A stretch of DNA of 8,997 nucleotides from JANXUC01 sp043782485 (GCA_043782485.1 JAYWAL010000141.1:1-8997), one strand, 5' to 3'. Positions 1 through 7,194 are shown, counted from the stretch's first letter. The notes: generated from the sequence alone by a model not told the origin. A program made the numbers and translations.

Positions 1-269
1 ACCTTGGCAGCCACCTGCTGCGATCCTCCCCGCGAGTCAGAGAACACCATCTGGTCACCAGGTAGGTACGCCCGGTCGAAGGCAAAGACGTCGGATTTCT
101 TACTGGTCTTGCCCGGAGCGAGTGCAGTACGAACACCGTCCGGATCCAGAATTTCAAGATGAAAAGCAATTTTGCCGGGTCCACCACCATCCACCTGGGC
201 AAAACAGGCACCACCGACCAAAATCCCAACAAGATGCGCAACAACAATCATGGCGAACCGCAATGGCAT
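1..269 (-). CDS. Secreted protein of unknown function, N-terminal part (runs off the left edge)
   Basis: An open frame of 89 codons runs leftward off the window. It opens with MPLRFAMIVV, a hydrophobic stretch and a GACFAQ ending near residue 25, a classical Sec signal peptide with likely cleavage after CFA. The mature part starts VDGGGPGKIAFHLEIL and continues with short beta-type segments (VFAFDRAYLPGDQMVFSD); I do not recognise a family. The ATG at 269 is chosen because a GAGAGG Shine-Dalgarno lies about five bases upstream; an in-frame ATG at 251 would remove the basic N-region of the signal. It lies downstream of pnp on the same strand, but a strong terminator and ~290 bp separate them, so it is probably its own transcription unit. 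The C-terminus is outside the window, so only export is supported. Confidence 0.65.
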   Translation of the reverse strand, partial: MPLRFAMIVVAHLVGILVGGACFAQVDGGGPGKIAFHLEILDPDGVRTALAPGKTSKKSDVFAFDRAYLPGDQMVFSDSRGGSQQVAAK

Positions 270-365
270 AAAAGCCTCTCAAATGAGAAGTAGGGTGGGC
301 ACGACCATCTTAAGCGCATCGCCTCGGTTCGCCAACTTAACTGTTCCCTTCAACAATTGTGATCT

Positions 366-428
366 GAGCGAAGCGAGAGCTTCACGAAGTGAAGCTCCCG
401 CGAAGTCGAAGGACCCCTGCTTCGAAAT
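366..428 (-). repeat. REP-like palindromic module, copy 1
   Basis: A perfect 9-bp inverted repeat GAGCTTCAC/GTGAAGCTC (377-385 and 389-397, 3-base loop) lies next to GTCGAAGGACCCCTGC. Read on the minus strand, the order is GCAGGGGTCCTTCGAC, then the hairpin with core CTTCACTTCGTGA. The same two blocks recur in the same order on the plus strand at 8571-8662, so this is a dispersed intergenic repeat, here in opposite orientation. No coding role is seen. Confidence 0.6.
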
Positions 429-478
429 TCGCGTGGATACATGACTGAAACAATCGATTCAGTCTTCGCGGTTGGGCG

Positions 479-500
479 GCGCAGCACGTCAGTGCTGCGC
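479..500. repeat. Perfect 9-bp inverted repeat downstream of the pnp terminator
   Basis: GCGCAGCAC at 479-487 and GTGCTGCGC at 492-500 form a perfect stem around a GTCA loop. It has no T-run and sits just beyond the pnp terminator. The GCGCAG/CTGCGC half-stems also occur in the terminator stem at 520-543, so the two could pair in alternative ways. It may be a second back-up stem for pnp message 3' ends or simply another intergenic palindrome. Confidence 0.5.
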
Positions 501-510
501 TAAGCTCGTG

Positions 511-547
511 GAAAAAAAAGAGGCTGCGCTTTCGCGCAGCCTCTTTC
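511..547 (-). terminator. Intrinsic terminator of pnp
   Basis: On the minus strand, ten bases after the pnp stop codon, a perfect 10-bp stem GAGGCTGCGC/GCGCAGCCTC (543-534 and 529-520) closes a four-base loop. It is followed by an unbroken run of eight T (complement of the A-run 512-519), and flanking A/T pairs extend the stem. This is a textbook Rho-independent terminator and supports pnp as the last gene of its transcript. Confidence 0.93.
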
Positions 548-556
548 CAGAAAAGA

Positions 557-3055
557 CTAGAACCGACCCCGTCCACCACCACCACCACTGGGTCCACGTC
601 CACCGCCGCCGCCACTAGGTCCACGACGTCCGCCAGGACCACCCCGTCCACCGCGGCGCGGAGGACGGCCGCCACGATCGCCGCCGCCCGGAGGGCGGTC
701 CCCACGCGGTGGACGCGGAGCGCCATCGCCTGCCGGAGCCCCTTCCACGCGGTTGAAGTTCGGTTCGTCGCTTTCCTCAAAATCCGCGCCGCCTTCGATC
801 ACAGTCGATCCGGTAACAGGCGATCCGCCACCGGATGACCCGCCAACCGGAGCCGAACGCCGCGGACGGTCGTCGTGAGAATGGTCCTGAGAATGGTCCT
901 GATCGCCGCCATCCTCGTGACCCTCGCCACCCTCCGTCGGTGCCGCATCGCCGCCCATCTTGGCGCGCTGTTCCAGCAAGATCGCCTTGCGCGAAAGCTT
1001 AATGCGGTTGCCTTCCACAGCCAGAACCTTTACCAGCACCTGATCGCCTTCGTTCAACTCGTCGCGCACGTCGCGAATGCGATGCTCGGCCACTTCGCTG
1101 ATATGCAGGAGTCCATCAAGCCCCGGCAGAATCTCAACAAATGCCCCGAAATCCGCCAGCCGCGAAACGGTTCCCAGATACGTTTTGCCTACTTCAGCCG
1201 TGGCGCAGAGGTCGCCAATAATCTTCAGCGCTCGAGCTGCCTGTTCCTGATTGCTCGAAGACACGTTCACTTTGCCCGAGTCCTCAACGTCAATCTTGAC
1301 GCCGGTTTCTTCAATGATGCTGCGAATCATCTTGCCGCCCGGCCCAATCAAATCGCGAATCTTGTCGGTCGGAATCTGCACGGTATAGAACCGCGGAGCA
1401 TGAGAAGAAACCTGTTCCCGTCCAGCCGTGAGCACCGCTTCCATCTTGCCAAGAATATGGAGTCGGCCAGCTTTGGCCTGTTCCATCGCCTCCCGCATGA
1501 TCTGGGGCGTGATGCCTTTGACCTTAATGTCCATCTGCATGGCCGTAATCCCCTCGCGGGTACCAGCCACCTTGAAGTCCATGTCGCCGTAGTGATCTTC
1601 CGCTCCAGCAATGTCGGTCAAAATCGAATAAGCATCGCCTTCCTTCACAAGACCCATGGCTACGCCAGCGACCGGCGCCTTGAGCGGCACGCCAGCATCC
1701 ATCAGCGAAACCGAAGCCCCGCATACCGAAGCCATCGACGAGGAGCCGTTGGATTCGAAAATATCGGAGACGACGCGCATGGTGTAAGGCCACTTGTCGA
1801 TATCAGGAAGAACTGCCGCAACCGCGCGTTCCGCCAGGGCTCCGTGACCGATTTCACGCCGGCCAGCGCCGCGCATGAAGCCGACTTCGCCAACCGAGAA
1901 CGGTGGGAAGTTGTAATGAAGCAGGAAGCGTTTTTTGGACTCGCCTGCGAAGCTTTCCAGGCGTTGTTGGTCGTCGGCTGTGCCTAGGGTTGTGGTTACT
2001 AGGGCTTGGGTTTCGCCGCGGGTGAAGACTGCGCTGCCGTGGGCGCGGGGTAGGACTCCGGCTTCGATCCAGATTTCGCGGACCTGGTCGAATTTGCGGT
2101 TGTCGGGACGGCGGCGGGCTTTGGTTACGTCCTCGCGGAAGATTTTTTCCAGGAGGAGTTCGTAGTACTTGGAAAGCCTTTCGAGGCCGGCTTTGTCGTC
2201 TTCCGGAATGGCGGACTTGAGTTCTTTCTTCAGCTCGGCTACCAACTTGTAGCTTTCGGCTTTGGGGTGCTTGTTGGTATCGAGTGCGTCGGCCAGGCGC
2301 GCGCCGATGTTGGATTGGAGGCCGTTGAAATAGGTCTCGTCAAATTCGACGGGGGCGACGGGGCGCTTCTTCTTTCCGGCGCGGCTGGCTAGATCGCTGA
2401 TGGCGGCGCAGATTTTTTTGATTTCGGTGTGGGCGAACTGGATGGCGTCGAGGATGGTCTCTTCTTTTACTTCCTTCGCGCCGGCTTCGATCATGACGAT
2501 GGCGTCGGCGGAGGCGACGACCATGAGGCTCAAGAGGCCTTCGTTCACTTCTTTATAAGTTGGGTTGATGATGAACTGGCCATCGACGAGGCCTACGCGG
2601 ACTGCGCCGACTGGGCCGTCGAACGGGATATCGCTCAGAGTCAAAGCGGCGGATGCGCCGTTGATGGCTAGGACGTCGGGGTCGTTTTCGGTGTCTGCGG
2701 AAAGGACTAAAGAAATGACCTGGGTTTCGCAGCGGAAGGTTTCGGGGAACAGGGGGCGGATAGGGCGATCAATCTGGCGGCAGGTGAGGGTTTCACGGTC
2801 GCTCATGCGGCCTTCGCGCTTGATGAAGCCACCGGGGATGCGTCCACCGGCGTAGGTGTATTCGCGATAGTCGACGGTCAGCGGGAAAAACGAAACGCCG
2901 ACGCGGGGCTCGGCGTTGGCGCAAGCGGAGGAGAGGAGCATGTTATCGCCGCTGCGGACAACGACTGATCCGTGGGCTTGTTTGGCAATTTTTCCGGTTT
3001 CGAAATGCAGCTTCTTGCCGCCGTGGAGTTCGACTGAGACTTCTTGTACGTTCAT
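557..3055 (-). CDS. pnp: Polyribonucleotide nucleotidyltransferase (PNPase) with an RGG-like C-terminal tail
   Basis: PNPase degrades RNA 3' to 5' by phosphorolysis and can add 3' tails; it acts as a cytoplasmic trimer in mRNA turnover. The 832-residue frame has the full architecture: first RNase PH core (about 10-145), helical linker (about 240-310), second RNase PH core (about 325-550) with the conserved SNGSSSMASVCGASVSLMDAG and EDHYGDMDFKVAGTREG blocks, KH domain (about 556-617, GPGGK at 571-575) and S1 domain (about 624-692). Family members are usually about 700-720 residues. Here a ~130-residue tail follows: an acidic/His part (GDQDHSQDHSHDD), then Gly/Arg/Pro-rich RGG-like repeats. The ATG at 3055 is preferred because MNVQEVSVELHGGKK fits the family N-terminus and AAAGGGA lies upstream; the 26 extra codons up to 3133 look unlike coding sequence. 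Codon choice differs between the 5' and 3' parts (see findings). It follows rpsO, the usual order. Confidence 0.97.
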   Translation of the reverse strand: MNVQEVSVELHGGKKLHFETGKIAKQAHGSVVVRSGDNMLLSSACANAEPRVGVSFFPLTVDYREYTYAGGRIPGGFIKREGRMSDRETLTCRQIDRPIRPLFPETFRCETQVISLVLSADTENDPDVLAINGASAALTLSDIPFDGPVGAVRVGLVDGQFIINPTYKEVNEGLLSLMVVASADAIVMIEAGAKEVKEETILDAIQFAHTEIKKICAAISDLASRAGKKKRPVAPVEFDETYFNGLQSNIGARLADALDTNKHPKAESYKLVAELKKELKSAIPEDDKAGLERLSKYYELLLEKIFREDVTKARRRPDNRKFDQVREIWIEAGVLPRAHGSAVFTRGETQALVTTTLGTADDQQRLESFAGESKKRFLLHYNFPPFSVGEVGFMRGAGRREIGHGALAERAVAAVLPDIDKWPYTMRVVSDIFESNGSSSMASVCGASVSLMDAGVPLKAPVAGVAMGLVKEGDAYSILTDIAGAEDHYGDMDFKVAGTREGITAMQMDIKVKGITPQIMREAMEQAKAGRLHILGKMEAVLTAGREQVSSHAPRFYTVQIPTDKIRDLIGPGGKMIRSIIEETGVKIDVEDSGKVNVSSSNQEQAARALKIIGDLCATAEVGKTYLGTVSRLADFGAFVEILPGLDGLLHISEVAEHRIRDVRDELNEGDQVLVKVLAVEGNRIKLSRKAILLEQRAKMGGDAAPTEGGEGHEDGGDQDHSQDHSHDDRPRRSAPVGGSSGGGSPVTGSTVIEGGADFEESDEPNFNRVEGAPAGDGAPRPPRGDRPPGGGDRGGRPPRRGGRGGPGGRRGPSGGGGGRGPSGGGGGRGRF

Positions 3056-3118
3056 TGATTTCCCTTTCGTGGGAGGAATGCGTCGCGGCTGTAAGGCGGG
3101 AGCAGCGGCGGTTGGGGG

Positions 3119-3236
3119 TCCGTGACACGGCACGGAACGCTGGTTACTGGACTGGTGCGCACGAGCCTTGGTTCGATCCCGCAGGGGCCGAAGCCCAAAT
3201 AATTGTGGGCTCGGGCGGCACGGCTGACGCCGTGCC
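3119..3236 (-). promoter_or_regulatory. pnp leader with stem-loops
   Basis: Between rpsO and pnp the minus-strand leader can fold into several hairpins: a perfect 8-bp stem GGCACGGC/GCCGTGCC (3217-3224 and 3229-3236), an AGCCCA/TGGGCT stem (3192-3197 and 3206-3211), and TCCGTG/CACGGA (3119-3124 and 3131-3136). In Escherichia coli, pnp is autoregulated through RNase III cleavage of a leader stem; a similar role here is inference. The 3185-3245 text also resembles the palindromic repeats at 8710-8735 (shared CGTGCCCTGA), so it may instead be a repeat inserted in the operon. Confidence 0.4.
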
Positions 3237-3266
3237 CTGATACGAATCGGACTGCTGGAGAGTCAA
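3237..3266 (-). promoter_or_regulatory. Possible internal promoter of pnp
   Basis: On the minus strand TTGACT (3266-3261) and TATCAG (3242-3237) are 18 bases apart, a fair sigma70-like match (5/6 and 4/6). Transcription would begin near 3230, giving a leader of about 175 bases. Enterobacteria also have a pnp promoter downstream of rpsO, which makes this plausible; no other support is visible. Confidence 0.35.
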
Positions 3267-3309
3267 CTCCGCTGGTGCGGCACGTCAAATTGCGGAACCT
3301 CTGAACTCT

Positions 3310-3338
3310 GCCAACCGATTTTTCCGACCTCGGTTGGC
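3310..3338 (-). promoter_or_regulatory. Stem-loop just downstream of rpsO
   Basis: GCCAACCGA (minus strand, 3338-3330) and TCGGTTGGC (3318-3310) form a perfect 9-bp stem with an 11-base loop, starting 18 bases after the rpsO stop codon. No T-run follows the stem, so it is not a canonical terminator. It may stabilise the rpsO 3' end, be a processing site, or attenuate read-through into pnp. Confidence 0.5.
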
Positions 3339-3355
3339 AAGCCCGGTGGCGAGAA

Positions 3356-3622
3356 CTACTTGCGGATTCCGACCTTCTGGATGACCGTTTTGTAGCGTTC
3401 GGCGTCGTGGGTTTTGAGGTAGTCGAGCAGGCGGCGACGCCGGCTGACCATCATGAGAAGGCCGCGGCGCGAGCCGTGGTCTTTCTTATGCAATTTGAAG
3501 TGTTCCGTCAGTTGCGAAATGCGTCCGCTAAGCAGCGCGATTTGGACTTCCGGGCTGCCGGTGTCGCTGTCGTGCGTGCGGTACTGTCCAATGAGTTCTT
3601 GCTTTTGCTCGATGGCTAACAC
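3356..3622 (-). CDS. rpsO: 30S ribosomal protein S15
   Basis: S15 binds the central domain of 16S rRNA early in assembly of the 30S platform. The 88-residue product matches the family in length and blocks: DTGSPEVQIALL (20-31), HFKLHKKDHGSRRGLL and the C-terminal RRRLLDYLK...RYKTVIQKVGIRK. The start is a GTG at 3622, which places DTGS at residue 20 as in E. coli; no in-frame ATG exists nearby. An AGGAG lies 12 bases upstream, a rather long spacing. A weak sigma70-like promoter, TTTACA (3701-3696) with TAACCT (3677-3672), lies just upstream. pnp follows on the same strand after 300 bp, the common rpsO-pnp pair, and S15 is known to repress its own translation in several bacteria. Confidence 0.97.
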   Translation of the reverse strand: MLAIEQKQELIGQYRTHDSDTGSPEVQIALLSGRISQLTEHFKLHKKDHGSRRGLLMMVSRRRRLLDYLKTHDAERYKTVIQKVGIRK

Positions 3623-3714
3623 GAAACTGGTGCGCTCCTGCTTCTTCGATTTTCCTTCGTTAACGTCTTTAAGGTTAACACTTTGCGGGCGGGGGTGTAA
3701 AGCAGGGTGGATAG

Positions 3715-3743
3715 TTGACAGACGTAGTGGCGATCAATAGGCT
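3715..3743 (+). promoter_or_regulatory. Probable sigma70-type promoter of the HAF-repeat gene
   Basis: A perfect -35 TTGACA (3715-3720) is followed after exactly 17 bases by TAGGCT (3738-3743), which keeps the key T1, A2 and T6 positions of a -10 box. Transcription would start near 3750, giving a leader of about 75 bases to the ATG at 3824. It diverges from rpsO. Confidence 0.5.
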
Positions 3744-3823
3744 GGGGGCGTCCGGAATGGCTGTTGTAGCTGGCTTTTGGACAAATTGAAAGAGAACCCT
3801 AAACCTTGAAACGCCCATAAAAA

Positions 3824-4885
3824 ATGAAAAGAATCTTGCTGTCCTTCTGCATTTTCTTCAACAGCACAGCGCTGTTGGCTCAGGCTTCGTTTCATCTGAT
3901 CGCTCAACCTACAGGGCCCACTTGGGCGAATTATGCGCTCTCCTACGATGGCAAGACTATGGCGGCGGACTTTGGTGGCGAGCTTTTCCTGTGGAAAAAG
4001 GGGAAAGGATTTACCGACCTGGGTCCGGGAGATGCCTTGACGACCTCGATCGGCATCTCGGGCGACGGCTCGACAGTGACTTCGACCATCTCCAACCCCG
4101 ACGGCAGCTCTGAAACGGGATTGTGGAAGGAGTCGACCGGCTGGGTGCATCTGGGGCATCCCGTGAGCGGTTGCCGACTGGATCAGAACTGGGATAGCGG
4201 CTACAGTTTGACGTATGACGGCTCGACGGTGGTGGGACTGAGCTGGTATTGCCCAGGGGCGCAGGGCTATAGCTGGACGGCTGCCAAGGGATTCGTCCTT
4301 TTGAGTCACCCCTCGGGCAAGGGCAGCAGTCGGGCTTCGGCGATTTCGGCGAATGGCGCGACGATCGTTGGCTTTTTTGAAAGCCCTACCCAAGGCTTCC
4401 GGCGTCCAGTTCGTTGGCAGTGGGGCAAGCCGAACCGTCAGGATTTATTTGCGGGCAAGCAAACCCCAGGCGAAGCGACGGCGTTGACGTCGGATGGTTT
4501 GCAGGTGGTGGGGCAGGCCGCCGATGCCAGCGGATTTCCTCGCGCGTTCTATTACACGGATGCTAACGGCCTGGTCGATATCGGCACGCTGTCCGGCAGA
4601 TCCACGGATGAAAGCCAGGCCAACGCCATTTCTGACAACGGTTTGGTGGTGGGTTGGAGCGGCGACGCTTTCGGTGCCGGCATTGAAGCCTTCGTATGGC
4701 ATGCAAAGCATCCAACGACCCATCCCACCTCCTTGAAAAAATTTCTATTGCAAAAGGGAGTGAAGGTGCCCAAAAACCTGTATCTAACCACCGCGATTGC
4801 GCTTTCCGGAGATGGATCGACGATGGTGGGTGTTTGGCAGGATGCGAACTTCAATTTCGGAACGTGGATGGCGCGGCTGAGGTAG
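3824..4885 (+). CDS. Secreted HAF-repeat protein (beta-propeller-like)
   Basis: The 353-residue product opens with a Sec signal peptide, MKRILLSFCIFFNSTALLAQ, with likely cleavage after LAQA. The rest is about seven repeats of roughly 35-45 residues following the pattern A-I/L-S-x-D/N-G-x-x-V-V-G ... F-x-W ... L-x-D-L/I-G, starting near residues 38, 77, 128, 172, 219, 267 and 325 (for example ISGDGSTV, LTYDGSTVVG, ISANGATIVG, ISDNGLVVGW, LSGDGSTMVGVW). This is the HAF-type repeat of extracellular proteins, expected to fold as blades of a beta-propeller; no catalytic motif is visible and the ligand is unknown. No strong Shine-Dalgarno precedes the ATG (CCATAAAAA), so initiation may be weak or A-rich. 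Transcription probably comes from the promoter at 3715-3743. It is divergent from rpsO and 119 bp from the next gene, with no evident functional link to either. Confidence 0.85.
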   Translation: MKRILLSFCIFFNSTALLAQASFHLIAQPTGPTWANYALSYDGKTMAADFGGELFLWKKGKGFTDLGPGDALTTSIGISGDGSTVTSTISNPDGSSETGLWKESTGWVHLGHPVSGCRLDQNWDSGYSLTYDGSTVVGLSWYCPGAQGYSWTAAKGFVLLSHPSGKGSSRASAISANGATIVGFFESPTQGFRRPVRWQWGKPNRQDLFAGKQTPGEATALTSDGLQVVGQAADASGFPRAFYYTDANGLVDIGTLSGRSTDESQANAISDNGLVVGWSGDAFGAGIEAFVWHAKHPTTHPTSLKKFLLQKGVKVPKNLYLTTAIALSGDGSTMVGVWQDANFNFGTWMARLR

Positions 4886-5004
4886 GCTGGAATCTCCCTT
4901 GTGTATTCTTGCCGCCAGCTCGGTGATTCCACATGGGTCCCGGGTTTTGGGTCGAGAGAGTCTAGCGGAAGAGTCCGTGCAAGCGCGTTCCGCCGCGAGG
5001 AACC

Positions 5005-5649
5005 GTGCCCTTCGAACCCTTGCCCATCAATATCATCTTCCGCTCGCCTGCCGAATTTCGGGAATGGCTTGAGGCCAATCACGACCGCGTCCCGGAGCTG
5101 TGGTTGGGCATGTACAACCAGCGCACGGACAAGAAGAGCATCACTTATCGCGAGGCGTTGGATGAAGCTCTTTGTTTTGGATGGATTGATGGAGTGCGCA
5201 AGAGCATCAACGACACGACCTACCGGCAACGCTTCACTCCGCGAAAGGCGAAGAGCTACTGGAGCGCGATCAACATCAAACGGGTGGGTGAGTTAGCCAA
5301 GCTTGGCCGGATGTCTCCTGCGGGGATGGAGGCGTTCGAGCGGCGGACTAGCGAATCTGGGAAGTATTCTTCCGAGTCGCGGGTGAAGAAGTTGCCTCCT
5401 GCGTGCGAGAAGCAGTTCAAGGCGAACAGTGCGGCGTGGAAATTCTTCCGGGCGCAGGCGCCTTGGTACCAGCGGACGTCTAGTTTTTGGGTCATGAGCG
5501 CGAAGCAGGAGGGGACTCGTCAGCGGCGGTTGGCGACGCTGATTGGGGATTCCGGGAAAGGGCGGAGGTTGGGGATGCTTACTCCGAAGGCGAAGAAGGC
5601 GCAGGATTCAGGGAATGGGGCGAAGGTTAAGAAGCCACGAGGGTCATAG
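5005..5649 (+). CDS. YdeI/OmpD-associated family protein
   Basis: The 214-residue product matches the YdeI/OmpD-associated (OmdA, 'bacteriocin-protection') family along its length: INIIFRSPAEFREWLEANH (9-26), the hallmark EALDEALCFGWIDGVRKSIND (50-70), YRQRFTPRKAKSYWSAINIKRV (73-94), then a C-terminal helical part with LPPACEKQFKAN (130-141), WKFFRAQAPWYQR (145-157) and SAKQEGTRQRRLATLI. Family members have been tied to resistance to cationic peptides in enterobacteria, but the biochemical role is not settled. The start is a GTG at 5005 with GAGG four bases upstream. The last ~25 residues are Lys/Gly-rich and probably disordered. It ends 41 bp from the end of the convergent DUF262 gene, with only a weak ATCAA/TTGAT hairpin between them. 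Confidence 0.9.
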   Translation: MPFEPLPINIIFRSPAEFREWLEANHDRVPELWLGMYNQRTDKKSITYREALDEALCFGWIDGVRKSINDTTYRQRFTPRKAKSYWSAINIKRVGELAKLGRMSPAGMEAFERRTSESGKYSSESRVKKLPPACEKQFKANSAAWKFFRAQAPWYQRTSSFWVMSAKQEGTRQRRLATLIGDSGKGRRLGMLTPKAKKAQDSGNGAKVKKPRGS

Positions 5650-5690
5650 CCTTGAACTCAACCCTAGGACCTCTAATCAAGCTGATTTGA

Positions 5691-7181
5691 TCAGAAGCCG
5701 TTCAGCAGAATAGCTCTGAGATCCCCCTCGATTCCGCCGAGTACGTTTGACTGAATCAATGGAAATTTCACGGGTTCTATCGTATCCGGAGTTCCTGTTC
5801 CTCCGTAAAGCGCGAATGTGCTTCCCGCTTTGCGTCTCTTCGCTCTCACTTTCCCAGCGTCGCCATGATCGACATCATGCCTAAGGTCGGTTCTTAGCTC
5901 GTTTACATCAACGAACGATTGCGGCCACTTGTCATTGAGTCGCGTACCAACGGACTCTCGAAACAAAAAGTAGAGGTCATCGATGAAGTTCTTGTAGGCG
6001 TCCTGATCTTTTGCGGGTTTGTGAATACGGAGGAACGCCTGAGTAGTTTTGTTCGTAGCCTTGAACAGATCATCGCCATTCTTGGCTGCGTACTTTCCGT
6101 TGATTTGACCGACCAACTCGCTCACCGATCTGCCGAGTTCTCCGACACGGCCGGCTACTCCGCTCTCTGCAATCACAGTCGGGTCAAAAACGTCAGCCAG
6201 TTCAGGTGCGATCCGGAAAAGCTTGCGGATTAAGATCTCTTGGCGGGTCTTCGCTCCGCCCTTTACGTTCGCGCTAACCGAGCGTTGGAACGTGACATAG
6301 TCGCTGTCGGTTGCACCCTGGCCCATTTCGACCTGCTCAGCGAGCTCCGTCATGAAGGTTTCAAAGAACTTGCGTAGTTCGGCCTCATGTCCTCGAGAGC
6401 GTCCCGTCGCGATGATCTTGCAGGTCAGGGTTGTCAAGGACTGAACAATCGTTCGGGTCCTGAGCGAAGATCCCCTGTTTTTGAACGCTTTGCTCAGGAA
6501 GTCGAGCGCTGCTTTGATTCGCTTCCCGATGGCCGAAGTAGGCGCAAATGAACTCTGCGATAGGAACACCTGTCGAATGTCCTCAAGTCGCAAACCTGCA
6601 TCAAGGCCCTCGACCTCGACCGCGGCAACCTTGGCTAAGATGTCAAAATGCGCGTAGCGCGTGTTCGGGATCGCGACAGTCTTCGTGAAAAACGGGTGAT
6701 TGGCTGCCGAGCGGCAGTAGTCGGTCAGTTTGCTTGGTACGGCGTTCAGCTTTTCACTGCTCGTTAGCGGCATTCCCTCTTGGAGCCGCTGAAAGAATTC
6801 CTTTAACTCGGGATCGGTGGCCCCAGAGATGACGTCGAAGTTTATCTCGAAGTCGTCGAACGAATCGGCGACCACCCGCGGCAGATCCCGATAGAAGCGC
6901 CCACCGAATTGCTTTGCGGACTCCGCATTTAGGGAGAGTTCGTTCGAGAAGAACTCCCAAATTGCATTGAGGCGCTGTTGCCCGTCTTCGACGAGATAGT
7001 TCTCTCCAGATCCCTCGATGAAGTAGAACTTGGGAAGCTTCCAGCCACGCAAGATCGAATCGATGAGCCGTTGCTTCTTGTCGCGATTCCAAACTTCCTG
7101 ACGCTGCCAATCCGGGATGTCATAGCGGTCACGTCGTCGGAAGATCTTATCTATCGCTCTTTTCTCAGAAACCATCTTCAT
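5691..7181 (-). CDS. DUF262 (ParB-like NTPase) protein with a putative C-terminal HEPN nuclease domain
   Basis: The 496-residue product opens with a DUF262 domain: YDIPDWQRQEVW (20-31), KQRLIDSILRGWKLPKFYF (36-54), the signature LVEDGQQRLNAIWEF (63-77) and FFQRLQEGMPLTSSEKLNA (129-147). In characterised relatives (GmrSD type IV restriction enzymes, SspE of the phosphorothioate system) this domain carries nucleotide-dependent sensing, with DGQQR as the active motif. Residues about 185-365 are helical and unassigned. Near the end ELRTDLRHDVDHG (428-440) gives R434-x4-H439, the R-x4-6-H signature of HEPN ribonucleases, after a long predicted helix (about 393-412) as HEPN folds require; no HNH motif is seen. 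A single-gene antiviral RNase or toxin is therefore my inference. The ATG at 7181 has a GGAGGT six bases upstream. A ~175-bp repeat (7195-7369) begins directly above that Shine-Dalgarno, and no defence partner gene is adjacent. Confidence 0.8.
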   Translation of the reverse strand: MKMVSEKRAIDKIFRRRDRYDIPDWQRQEVWNRDKKQRLIDSILRGWKLPKFYFIEGSGENYLVEDGQQRLNAIWEFFSNELSLNAESAKQFGGRFYRDLPRVVADSFDDFEINFDVISGATDPELKEFFQRLQEGMPLTSSEKLNAVPSKLTDYCRSAANHPFFTKTVAIPNTRYAHFDILAKVAAVEVEGLDAGLRLEDIRQVFLSQSSFAPTSAIGKRIKAALDFLSKAFKNRGSSLRTRTIVQSLTTLTCKIIATGRSRGHEAELRKFFETFMTELAEQVEMGQGATDSDYVTFQRSVSANVKGGAKTRQEILIRKLFRIAPELADVFDPTVIAESGVAGRVGELGRSVSELVGQINGKYAAKNGDDLFKATNKTTQAFLRIHKPAKDQDAYKNFIDDLYFLFRESVGTRLNDKWPQSFVDVNELRTDLRHDVDHGDAGKVRAKRRKAGSTFALYGGTGTPDTIEPVKFPLIQSNVLGGIEGDLRAILLNGF

Positions 7182-7194
7182 ACTTCTACCTCCG

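Noticed and set aside
286..305. GGGTGGGCAC as a fragment of the 170-bp element end
   Set aside because: It is one base different from the element's GGGTGGGCCAC, but no other element sequence adjoins it; too short to claim.
875..1987. Long plus-strand open frame of 370 codons inside pnp
   Set aside because: It lies wholly antisense to the well-conserved PNPase frame, has no recognisable domains and arises from the lack of stops in GC-rich codons.
3056..3133. 26-codon N-terminal extension of pnp starting at 3133
   Set aside because: The Pro/Ala-rich peptide is not part of the family, and the ATG at 3055 has a suitable upstream AAAGGGA and a normal PNPase N-terminus.
3150..3190. GGTTCGATCCC resembling the T-arm of a tRNA
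   Set aside because: The flanking bases do not form a T-stem, and no anticodon, D or acceptor arms are present on either strand.
3734..4393. Minus-strand open frame of 219 codons opposite the HAF-repeat gene
   Set aside because: It is antisense to a protein with a clear signal peptide and repeats; its own translation shows no motif.
5650..5690. Bidirectional terminator between the YdeI-family and DUF262 genes
   Set aside because: Only a weak 5-bp ATCAA/TTGAT hairpin without a T-run is present in the 41-bp gap.
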